NCBI RefSeq assembly: GCF_000577245.1
Contig: NZ_CBYO010000020.1
Coordinates: forward strand, 124,001-188,000
Source of the DNA: Paucisalibacillus algeriensis
Lineage (GTDB): Bacteria > Bacillota > Bacilli > Bacillales > Amphibacillaceae
Length of the DNA stretch: 64,000 nt
Direction of reading: 5' to 3'
Shown here: one piece after another, positions 25,928 through 33,687 of the stretch
Layout: each line of letters starts with the position of its first letter
Position numbering within the stretch: position 1 is the stretch's first letter
Translations under genes and position numbers: made by a program
Notes under the pieces: generated by a model
Database searches by the model: none
Told to the model about the DNA's origin: nothing
The model's input: only the letters and a program-made list of their open reading frames with translations

Positions 25928-26842
25928 CTATTCAAAATCAAATTCACCATAGATATTAAAATATGTTTTCGGATCAACTGGTTCTCCATTTTTGATTACT
26001 TCATAGTGGAGGTGTGGTCCAGTGCTTCTTCCTGTGCTTCCAACTGTACCAATGATATCTCCCTTTTTCACAACATCACCGCTTTCCACATCTATTTCCA
26101 TTAAATGGCCATATAGGGTTTGGTAGATATTAGAGTGTTTTATGATAATGGCATTCCCATAACTGCCATAATATTTTGCCATGGAAACAGTCCCATCTGC
26201 TGTTGCATAGACAGGGGTACCATAATAGCCACGAATATCCACCCCACTATGGAAGGATGAGGAGCGCTTGAATGGATCATTCCGCACACCAAAATCTGAT
26301 GTAATCGAATCCGGGTTTGTTGGCCATGCGGTTGGAGTGTATTGGAGTTCACTACTCATTTCATCCACTATGGCTAATGTTTCCTTATAGCGTTCTACCA
26401 GTTCGTTTGACGACAAAAGTGACAATCCATCTGCTGAATCTTCTAAGCTTGTCCCAACTGCTGAAATATGTAATCCTCCACTTGGCTCAACCATTGTCGG
26501 TAATTCGTTTATGTAATTTCTCATTTCTATTTCTAGTTCTGTTAATTCTTCAAGCCTTGCCTTCGTTTCACCAGTTTCTTCTTCTAATACTGCCATGGTA
26601 TCTTGCAATTGCTCACTTTTCGCTGTTTCTATCTTCAAATAGCTAGAAAGCTCCTCAATCTTAGCCTGTTGATCAAGATTAATATAAATATAGTACATTA
26701 GTGCAAGTACTGGAATTACAACAAGCGTGGCAATACCGTATACTAACTTCTTATTCATATGAAACTGTTTAACTACTTGGCTAGCATCATTAGAAAGTAT
26801 GGTGAATGTCAGCAAGTTACTTCTCTTTTTCTTTCGTTTCAA
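25928..26842 (-). CDS. membrane-anchored M23 family metallopeptidase
   Basis: 304 residues from the TTG at 26842, which has AAAGGAG at good spacing; a GTG at 26866 is the alternative. Order: basic cytoplasmic head, one transmembrane segment (about 34-54), a coiled coil (about 60-115), then the LytM/M23 domain. Zinc and catalytic motifs are FHSGVD, YGHL and HLHYE. Such proteins cut peptidoglycan cross-bridges. The bactofilin 26 bp downstream probably places the enzyme. Confidence 0.87.
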   Translation of the reverse strand: MKRKKKRSNLLTFTILSNDASQVVKQFHMNKKLVYGIATLVVIPVLALMYYIYINLDQQAKIEELSSYLKIETAKSEQLQDTMAVLEEETGETKARLEELTELEIEMRNYINELPTMVEPSGGLHISAVGTSLEDSADGLSLLSSNELVERYKETLAIVDEMSSELQYTPTAWPTNPDSITSDFGVRNDPFKRSSSFHSGVDIRGYYGTPVYATADGTVSMAKYYGSYGNAIIIKHSNIYQTLYGHLMEIDVESGDVVKKGDIIGTVGSTGRSTGPHLHYEVIKNGEPVDPKTYFNIYGEFDFE

Positions 26843-26878
26843 CCATCTGAGCTCCTTTCTCTTCACATACCAACGATT

Positions 26879-28114
26879 TTATCGTAATGTAACAAGCTCT
26901 AAATCTTGCTCCTTAAGATACGCGATAATCTCAGGTAATGCATCCAGCGTTGCTTTGGTTTCATGAAGAAGAATGATCGAGCCAGATACTTCTGTTGATT
27001 TAATATGATTAATAATCTTTCTTGTATCACGTGATTGCCAATCCTTTGGATCATTATTCCATAGGACAATTCGTTGCCCTAAATCTTTTGTGACCTGCTC
27101 GGTTGAGCCATTCATTTTGCCAAAGGGAGGTCGGAATAATGTTATGTCCTCTCCAATGATCTCCTCAATTAAGGCGCTAGATTGAAGTAATTCCTCTTGT
27201 TGTGCGGCCACCCCACTACTTGCAAAATTGATATGGTTCATGGAATGATTACCAATGGAGTAACCATTTTCATGTATGTACGCGGCATTCTCAGGGAACT
27301 TGTTTACATTTGAACCAATTAAAAAGAACGTTCCACCAGCATCACTAGCTTTTAAAATATCAATTATGTCATCTGTGAACTGAGATGGACCATCATCAAA
27401 CGTAAGGGCTACCTTTCCCTCTGGAATACCATGGGAAGTCCCATTTTCAAGCTCAAATAAAGGAATCGCCGGTTTTTCTTCGATGGTAATATTATCTTCC
27501 AATATAATCGTTTCCGGTTTTGGCTCTACTTTCTCTTTCACAGGAGTAGTTTCTTCTACCACTAAGTCATGTTCAGAGGCAACTTTCTCTGGTTGTGCTA
27601 ATGCTTTGGTCAAAATAGAGTGACCTGTATAGGTAAAAATAATGGCAAAAATAACGGTAAAAGCAGTAGCTACGAACCAAGAAGGTTTGCGGTTTTGCCT
27701 TTTAGATTCTTCCTGATTGATTGGTGGCAAATCCATTTTTTGTGTATTCTCTCGTTCTGGCTCAGAATCTAGTATACTAGAAAGAAATTCGAGCTGCTTT
27801 ATTTCTTCTAATGACTCTACTTGTTTCAAGATTGCTAATTGCTTTATGTATTCACTAGAACAAGTGAATTCTAGATTTAAACTCTCCTCTAACTGAGTTC
27901 TTGTGACAATGCTTTTATCCAGGTATGTTTTAAAGGAAAGTCGATAATAGTATTCCTTTGTAAAATCAGTTGCTGCTAATAGATTATTAGCGGTTTGTTC
28001 ATCAATTTTCCAATAGAATGTTTCTTTTTGGTCGAGCTGTACATTGATTTGTAGGAAATGGTTCTGTTTATATTCCCTGATCCCTACTAGTTGTAATATC
28101 TTCAGATGATACAT
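26879..28114 (-). CDS. membrane-anchored polysaccharide deacetylase (NodB domain)
   Basis: 411 residues. An N-terminal cytoplasmic region of about 145 residues is followed by one transmembrane segment (about 147-167), an acidic linker, and a C-terminal NodB domain. Motifs are ALTFDDGPS (Asp pair), HSMNH (metal His), LFRPPFGKM and IILLHET. It probably removes acetyl or N-acetyl groups from cell-wall glycan on the outer face. The unusual large cytoplasmic head could contact the neighbouring coiled-coil protein or bactofilin (inference). Confidence 0.87.
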   Translation of the reverse strand: MYHLKILQLVGIREYKQNHFLQINVQLDQKETFYWKIDEQTANNLLAATDFTKEYYYRLSFKTYLDKSIVTRTQLEESLNLEFTCSSEYIKQLAILKQVESLEEIKQLEFLSSILDSEPERENTQKMDLPPINQEESKRQNRKPSWFVATAFTVIFAIIFTYTGHSILTKALAQPEKVASEHDLVVEETTPVKEKVEPKPETIILEDNITIEEKPAIPLFELENGTSHGIPEGKVALTFDDGPSQFTDDIIDILKASDAGGTFFLIGSNVNKFPENAAYIHENGYSIGNHSMNHINFASSGVAAQQEELLQSSALIEEIIGEDITLFRPPFGKMNGSTEQVTKDLGQRIVLWNNDPKDWQSRDTRKIINHIKSTEVSGSIILLHETKATLDALPEIIAYLKEQDLELVTLR

Positions 28115-28155
28115 CAGACAAATCCTCCTTCCCCCAAAGGATGATAATTAATCTA

Positions 28156-28911
28156 TTAATCTTGTTCTGATGAAGTAGTAGAATTCGACTTAGGTGTGAA
28201 AGAGAAGGACATACGCTCTGTAAACTCATTAATGGTTTTCATGAGCTGATTCTTCTCCTCCACAATTTGTTGATAGCTGGTCGTATATTTTTTATTTTCA
28301 GCTTCCATGCTTCGAATTCTCTCTTCTAATTCATTCATCTTTTGCATGTGCTCGAATTTACTAGTCGTAAATTCTTCGTTTAGTTGATTGTATTTATTTT
28401 GTTCTGTTTCTAGTTGACTGGTAACCTTTTCATATTCGGTGTTAGAATTAAGTTGGTACTCTTTATAATCCTCAAGTAATTGGTCATAGCTCATTTGTTT
28501 ATTGGTTAAACTGTTTTCTAAGGTTTGGATCTCTTTAGTCTTTTCATTCAGGAGCTGATCCCGATTCTCTATGTCTTGCTTATATCGACTAATGGTCTCA
28601 TTTGCCTCAATGAGACGTTTCGCAAGGTCGCTAAGCTTAATCCGTACTAATTGACGGTCCTTTAATAAGTTTTCCACTGCCACAATGGCATCCAACGATA
28701 ATTTATCCTGGTTCTCCTTGGATAGCACATTTTTAGTGGAAGATTCTACTAGTTCCGTAGGGCTTTCCTCCTGAATTGACTTTTCATCTACGACCTTTGT
28801 GGCAGCAGTTTCTTTCTCAACAATAATATTTTCCCAAACTTCATTCGAATCCGTGCTTGTTCGGTTCCCTTTAAACCAACCTAGCCCTTTTTTCTCTACT
28901 TCTTTAGACAT
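28156..28911 (-). CDS. coiled-coil protein of unknown function
   Basis: 251 residues, mostly one long coiled coil (about 75-235), rich in Glu, Lys, Gln and Asn with heptad patterns. There is no transmembrane segment or signal peptide, so it is cytoplasmic. It starts the minus-strand run coiled coil, deacetylase, M23, bactofilin, hydrolase with gaps of 11-42 bp, which suggests a shared role in wall synthesis or shape. No family recognised. RBS GGGAGAGGGAG. Confidence 0.75.
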   Translation of the reverse strand: MSKEVEKKGLGWFKGNRTSTDSNEVWENIIVEKETAATKVVDEKSIQEESPTELVESSTKNVLSKENQDKLSLDAIVAVENLLKDRQLVRIKLSDLAKRLIEANETISRYKQDIENRDQLLNEKTKEIQTLENSLTNKQMSYDQLLEDYKEYQLNSNTEYEKVTSQLETEQNKYNQLNEEFTTSKFEHMQKMNELEERIRSMEAENKKYTTSYQQIVEEKNQLMKTINEFTERMSFSFTPKSNSTTSSEQD

Positions 28912-29056
28912 GAAAATTCTCCCTCTCCCATAGCTGTTATGTATATGATTTTATTTCAAAATAATTTAAAGAATTCTCTTACTATTATTGTAAATCTATG
29001 TCGAGGAATGTCAATCAAATAGTAGTTCAGAAGTAGGAGTTTTATCCCTCCAAATG

Positions 29057-29872
29057 TTAAGTGGGGTCACAGTTTGGAGGTGTTGATTTAGTTGATTCTG
29101 CTAGTTTCGTTAAGTAATAACACTCTTCCCGGTACATATGGTCAGCCATCAAGGCAGAAAAGGTGCTTAAAACCGTATCGGACAATTCCATTTCCTCAAT
29201 TTCATGCAGGAAGGTACGGAATAAATTCATCTCTACCTCTACATCATTATTAAATCGCTTGAGCGCGGGGAAGCTTGAAATGTTTGCCCGTAAGTAACCC
29301 GTTAATTCAATTGCTTTTAAGTAAAATTGATCAAAATGCTTCACGAATTTCTGACTTCTTTCTTTTAGTCGCTTTTCAACCCCATCTAGCTCATCGTGAA
29401 TAGCGCCGGCATGACCAGAAGCATCGGCAAGCCAGATTAAATGATGGTGTAACTCATGGAATATAGGTGCTGGTTTCCCCTCTTTTAAATACCCTATGAT
29501 AAGGACGTATTCCTCTAATTCGTTAACCATATGATTCAGGAATGTTGGAGAAAGATGAATGCCAATCTGCCCATTAAGCTGTCTCCTTATGATGGAAAGC
29601 TTAAATTCTCTCAAATTCTCTGTTGCTGTTTCTGCCTTTTTGGTAAAAGCAATGACGTTATTATTGGACAGGTAATCTGTTTCCTCCAAAAGCTCTTCAA
29701 ATGTTTCCATAAAATCTCTTGCTTTAGAAATGTCCCTCTCCTCGGAAGGATACAATGAGTCATGAATGAATTGAGCGTGATCACGCAACACCCTCAGCCA
29801 AAATCGATGTTCAAATGAAACACTGCTTAGATAATCTTTCAAATTGACCTCAACCCCTTTTCTTGTCGTCAT
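29057..29872 (-). CDS. DUF2935 family protein
   Basis: 271 residues. Two helical, ferritin-like halves each begin with EHRFWLRVLRDHAQFIHDSL-type and FHELHHHLIWLADASGHAGAI sequences, carrying His and Glu residues suited to metal binding, as in the DUF2935 family of Bacilli. Function is unknown. The TTG at 29842 (residue 11), preceded by GAGG, is an alternative start. Single gene. Confidence 0.8.
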   Translation of the reverse strand: MTTRKGVEVNLKDYLSSVSFEHRFWLRVLRDHAQFIHDSLYPSEERDISKARDFMETFEELLEETDYLSNNNVIAFTKKAETATENLREFKLSIIRRQLNGQIGIHLSPTFLNHMVNELEEYVLIIGYLKEGKPAPIFHELHHHLIWLADASGHAGAIHDELDGVEKRLKERSQKFVKHFDQFYLKAIELTGYLRANISSFPALKRFNNDVEVEMNLFRTFLHEIEEMELSDTVLSTFSALMADHMYREECYYLTKLAESTKSTPPNCDPT

Positions 29873-30034
29873 ATTAATGTATTCGTTTTGACGAACTATT
29901 ATTATTGGAAATTAATCCTTATGTACTATTAAACATCTAGTTTCTAACACATTTTCCGTAAATTAACTGCATTTCCCCAAGCATGTCCCTTTATGCCGCA
30001 TATTGTAATGGTATAAGGGAAAGGGGGTGAGGAC

Positions 30035-30637
30035 TTGTTAGAAGCAGCGATAATCTCACTTTTTATATGTCTATGTATCTATCACATGGAAACATTAAGA
30101 GGGTTGCTAGAAAAAGTCGTAACTAGAATATCGCATAGCAAATCTGCTGTTTCTATCATAATCATCGGACTAGTTGCTGGGAAAGCCCCGACGATTAGCG
30201 AATCCATTGGGGACCTATTAGATATTACGGTTACAACAAACATTAATATCTCACTCATCACATTAGATGTAGAAGTATTAAGCATTCAAATGGCATCCAT
30301 TGGAGCTATCCTTTTCGGAACCAAAGAGAAAACCTTCCGCCAGACGGGGATGGCTGTTTTTGGATTAGCTGTAGGTATAGGTGCTATTTTTGGACACGTC
30401 ACTTTAGCATCAGTCTTAGGGGAAATGGAATGGATTAATATCGTAAAGACTTATTTAAATGATTATTTAGTTTATGCTGCATTACTTGGGGCAATTATAA
30501 GTTCTATAAAAATTGCTTTAGGAGTTGCGGTAATATTAGTCGCAGTTGGGTATATCAAGTTGGATGTCGCTTTCGTGATTTTCTTGGGTGCTTATATTCG
30601 AATGCTTATCGAGTCTTGGTATGTTAGGCGGAAATGA
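30035..30637 (+). CDS. integral membrane protein, unknown function
   Basis: 200 residues from TTG 30035, with an unusually strong AAAGGGGGTGAGG upstream. There are five or six hydrophobic segments, with a charged basic C-terminus (YVRRK). No family is recognised. It is upstream of rlmH on the same strand but more than 240 bp away, so it is probably separate. Confidence 0.7.
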   Translation: MLEAAIISLFICLCIYHMETLRGLLEKVVTRISHSKSAVSIIIIGLVAGKAPTISESIGDLLDITVTTNINISLITLDVEVLSIQMASIGAILFGTKEKTFRQTGMAVFGLAVGIGAIFGHVTLASVLGEMEWINIVKTYLNDYLVYAALLGAIISSIKIALGVAVILVAVGYIKLDVAFVIFLGAYIRMLIESWYVRRK

Positions 30638-30883
30638 AATCTCTTTAGAATGGCATAAGGGCTATCATGATAGAACCATCTTCTTAAGTGTGGGGATGGT
30701 TCTCAGGGGTATGCAGATTCTTAATACTTTATTAACAGAGGGATCAGTATGTGTGTGCTAAACCACTAAAGAATTAAAATTTATATCTGTTTACTATTAT
30801 AGTTAAAAGTGGCTTTGAAATAATGTTAAAATCCACCTGGTTTGATAAACTAATACCAGACGATGAAAAAGGACGGTATATAA

Positions 30884-31363
30884 ATGAAAATTACCATTGT
30901 ATCTGTAGGGAAATTGAAGGAGAAATATTTGAAGCAGGGAATTGCAGAGTATCTCAAACGGCTGTCAGCTTATGCAAAAGTAGATATTGTGGAAGTAGCG
31001 GACGAGAAGGCACCGGAAAATATGAGTGAGGCAGAAATGTTGGAAGTGAAGCGGAAGGAAGGCGAACGAATTCTTTCGCACATCGGCCAGGATACATATG
31101 TGATTACATTGGAGATTGGCGGGAAAATGATAAGCTCAGAACAGCTTGCGGAAAAGATGGACCAGCTTGCGACGTACGGGAAGAGTAAGGTTGCGTTTGT
31201 GATTGGGGGATCGCTTGGGATTAGTGAAGAGGTGCAGAAGCGGAGTGATTATGCATTGTCTTTTTCTAAGATGACGTTTCCTCATCAGTTGATGCGGTTG
31301 GTTTTGTTGGAGCAGGTTTATCGGGGGTTTCGGATTATTAGGGGGGAACCTTATCATAAGTGA
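30884..31363 (+). CDS. rlmH: 23S rRNA (pseudouridine1915-N3)-methyltransferase RlmH
   Basis: 159 residues, full length for the family. SPOUT-type SAM-binding knot: [13 protein letters not shown], then [34 protein letters not shown], the invariant C-terminus. It methylates N3 of pseudouridine 1915 in helix 69 of 23S rRNA. Its last bases (31351-31363) are the equivalent of the SCC attachment site in staphylococcal orfX, and the defence island begins directly after. A decayed second copy of this 3' end is at 33318-33411. Confidence 0.97.
   Translation: MKITIVSVGKLKEKYLKQGIAEYLKRLSAYAKVDIVEVADEKAPENMSEAEMLEVKRKEGERILSHIGQDTYVITLEIGGKMISSEQLAEKMDQLATYGKSKVAFVIGGSLGISEEVQKRSDYALSFSKMTFPHQLMRLVLLEQVYRGFRIIRGEPYHK
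31351..31363 (+). other. att-like core at rlmH 3' end (left)
   Basis: TTATCATAAGTGA, ending at the rlmH stop, matches the staphylococcal SCC core (TATCATAANTGA pattern). The identical 13 bp recur at 33399-33411. Confidence 0.7.
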
Positions 31364-31439
31364 GTGAGGATCTATATTACTATTAAAACATTTTCATACC
31401 ACAGATAGATGAGAATAATTTTTTAAAGGGGAAATATTT

Positions 31440-32585
31440 ATGAGTAGGATAGACATATATAAAAAGCCCATCTTATTGCGCACTTTGGTTACTTTTGAAG
31501 ATGAAAATATTGATGAAGATTATGCAACATATTCAGATATTAAAAATAACATACAAATAAATACAGAAAAATATAAGGAAGATCCTGAGTTTTATGAGAT
31601 TGTCAGAGAAATGATTTTTGATATTGATAAAAAAGGCAGGCCGTTTCTCCATATAATCTGTTATACGTTGAATAGTTCTTATAATAGTCTTGAAGTCACG
31701 GCTTTAATGACAACCCAAGTTGAAGATTCAAAAGGCGAAATAGATAAAGCTATATTATATAATTTAGCTATGTCAATCATATACAATATACCTGTTTTTC
31801 CTAATAGCAATAGCATTGAACAAGAACTTATCGAATATTACAATCAGTTATTTGAATATGGTTTTGAATTATTAGATGAAAATGGTGAACTAAAAACTTA
31901 TAAACTTACAAATTCTCTTATTCCAAATTTCAAAAAGGAAGAATTTGATTTTGAGAACAATCCATTACCAAGGATTTATTCATTTAGTGAAGTTAATATT
32001 TATAAAAATAAATTAATGGAGAAATTGAAGCAACTTGATAATGCCCAATATGTTATAAATAATTTGAAAGAAGCTATTAATAAACTATCATTGCTACTTA
32101 ATGGTTCTGTGAGAAACGAGAACAGTCTTCAGGGAATTTTGACAAATTATCCGATTTTATTCGGTACTGAATATATTGAAGTATTAGATAAACATAGTTT
32201 TGGTTCAGAATACGAAGCAGATTATGTTTTAAAAAGATATAATGGTCTTTATGATGTTGTTGAAATTGAAGCAAGCACATTAAATATTTATACTAAACAA
32301 GGTAATCCATCTAGCCAACTGGTGCATGCAGAGCAACAAATAATGAATTGGTTAGAGTGGATTGAACATAATAGTTCATACGCACGAGAAAAAATTAAGA
32401 AATTATACTCACCAAAGGGCTATGTTGTAATTGGTAGGTCGAGTACTTTAACAGCAAATAATAAAGAAAAACTAAGAAGAAGAAATTTAGTTTTTAGAGA
32501 TAAAATCGAAATAATTACATATGACGACTTATTAGATAACGCTAGATTATTATTAGATTTTTTAAGTGGTAAAAAATATAGATAA
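31440..32585 (+). CDS. Shedu-like nuclease (DUF4263, SduA-like)
   Basis: 381 residues. The C-terminal third has the DUF4263/Shedu pattern: NENSLQGILTNYPILFG, then GSEYEADYVL (metal-binding Asp, about residue 260) and DVVEIEAS (about 273), followed by SQLVHAEQQIMNWLEWI. This is a PD-(D/E)xK nuclease core in which the usual E-x-K is E-I-E. The N-terminal 200 residues are a sensor-like region. Shedu is a known single-gene anti-phage system. It is the first gene after rlmH, inside the segment bounded by att-like cores. A role in defence is inferred from family and place. Confidence 0.75.
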   Translation: MSRIDIYKKPILLRTLVTFEDENIDEDYATYSDIKNNIQINTEKYKEDPEFYEIVREMIFDIDKKGRPFLHIICYTLNSSYNSLEVTALMTTQVEDSKGEIDKAILYNLAMSIIYNIPVFPNSNSIEQELIEYYNQLFEYGFELLDENGELKTYKLTNSLIPNFKKEEFDFENNPLPRIYSFSEVNIYKNKLMEKLKQLDNAQYVINNLKEAINKLSLLLNGSVRNENSLQGILTNYPILFGTEYIEVLDKHSFGSEYEADYVLKRYNGLYDVVEIEASTLNIYTKQGNPSSQLVHAEQQIMNWLEWIEHNSSYAREKIKKLYSPKGYVVIGRSSTLTANNKEKLRRRNLVFRDKIEIITYDDLLDNARLLLDFLSGKKYR

Positions 32586-32592
32586 TGATTAA

Positions 32593-33192
32593 ATATACTG
32601 GACCTATTGTCATAATATATTTCAGGGTATCGTAGCAAAAGACAAAGGAGTTAGAACTTCCACTGTAAAGGATGGACGTGAGTTCTTCGAGCGAAAAATT
32701 GATAATACTCCATATGTAGGAAAGAGAACAGATAAACAAAAGAGAACAATACAGGGTGACCAAGATGTTATTGGATTTCTTCAAGCTGTTGAGGAATCCA
32801 TAACTACGCAAACCAACTACTCGGGAAGATATGGTGGCCATAGAAATTACTTTAAAGGCCATAAATTGTTAGGTATTCCTTGGCACTTTGTTTTCAGCTA
32901 CAAGAAAGACGGAACTGCAGCAATTTCTTTAGAGTCATCTATAAGTGAAGGCACCAAAATAATTAAGTATATAGGAGAACAACACTTTGAACAGCTAAAA
33001 GAGGCCCTAGGGATCCCAATTGAATTAAGTGAAGGTGTTAAGAATAAAGATTGGTTAAGACTAATTGCTAAATTACAATTAGAAGTAAGACTACCTTTGG
33101 AGGAACGAGTACAGGAGTATATTAATGTATTCGTTAAGTATTATAAGTTTATTCAAAAACTAAAAGTAAGTAATATATTATATCTACTATAA
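32593..33192 (+). pseudogene. 5'-truncated gene of unknown function
   Basis: A 199-codon open frame directly after a stop at 32590. It looks fully coding (DGREFFERKIDNTPYVGKR, GDQDVIGFLQAVEESI, KGHKLLGIPWHFVFSYKKDG) but has no start codon or ribosome binding site near its beginning. The only usable start is the internal TTG at 32866, which lacks a ribosome binding site. It is probably the C-terminal part of a larger accessory protein cut by recombination 8 bp after the Shedu-like gene. I do not recognise the family. Confidence 0.55.
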
Positions 33193-33197
33193 AAAAC

Positions 33198-33246
33198 AAG
33201 GGGACGGATCTAATGTTTCAAAATGAAACATTAGATCCGTCCCCTT
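33198..33246. repeat. perfect 23-bp inverted repeat (hairpin)
   Basis: Arms 33198-33220 and 33224-33246 are perfectly complementary, with a 3-nt loop. They begin AAGGGGACGGATC and end with its complement. It could terminate the truncated gene, though the T-run is short. Similar GGGGACGG hairpins occur repeatedly in Bacillaceae genomes, where they behave like small mobile or REP elements (recollection, not searched). Confidence 0.8.
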
Positions 33247-33317
33247 ACTTAGTCTATTAATGTATGCCTATTTGGTAAACTATTGTTGAACAAAAGTGAA
33301 TAACGGCTTAATCGCAT

Positions 33318-33411
33318 GCGTTGTCTTTTCGGAGGTGACGTTTCCACATCAGTTAATGTTGTTTGTGTTTATTGAACAGGATTATTTAGGGTTGAGTTTT
33401 ATCATAAGTGA
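33318..33411 (+). pseudogene. decayed duplicate of the rlmH 3' end (att-like right end)
   Basis: The sequence aligns with the last ~110 bp of rlmH: GCGTTGTCTTTT, TGACGTTTCC, CATCAGTT and ATTGAACAGG regions match, and the end is the identical TTATCATAAGTGA. Translation gives VTFPHQLMLFVFIEQDYLGLSFIISE, a mutated form of the RlmH C-terminus, with a 1-base shift at its start and a deletion near the end. Duplication of a target gene's 3' end is the signature of site-specific integration. Confidence 0.8.
33399..33411 (+). other. att-like core, second copy
   Basis: Exact repeat of the 13 bp at 31351-31363; distance between copies about 2.05 kb. Confidence 0.7.
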
Positions 33412-33539
33412 ATAAGTTGGGGAAATGTGACAAGGGTAACTCTAGATACTATAGAATATTACTCATAGTTTTAAGAGATGAAAGTTTAGTAGGTAGGTGA
33501 GTATATTATTGTTATTATTTTTATAATAAGAAATTTCTT

Positions 33540-33573
33540 AGCCCAGGTTTTTAATTAACCTTGGGTTTTTTGT
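33540..33573 (+). terminator. terminator-like hairpin upstream of DRT gene
   Basis: CCCAGG...CCTTGGG around an AT-rich loop, followed by TTTTTT. There is no gene directly before it except the rlmH remnant, so it may be inherited from lost DNA or end a small leader RNA. Confidence 0.55.
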
Positions 33574-33580
33574 TATAGTT

Positions 33581-33605
33581 TTAAATGGGGAATGTTCCCA
33601 TTTAA
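33581..33605 (+). repeat. 9-bp inverted repeat in the DRT leader
   Basis: TTAAATGGG (33581-33589) and CCCATTTAA (33597-33605) around a 7-nt loop, about 80 bp before the DRT start. It could be an operator or part of a structured leader. Confidence 0.5.
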
Positions 33606-33687
33606 AGGAATTTACCGAACTTTGTCGAATAGGTAAAGATACAAATAATTAACAACTGATGTAAAGATTGATAGGAAGGTGGGAAAT

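Noticed and set aside
26317-26646. 109-codon plus-strand frame over the M23 gene
   Set aside because: Leu-rich shadow of the coiled coil region, no ribosome binding site.
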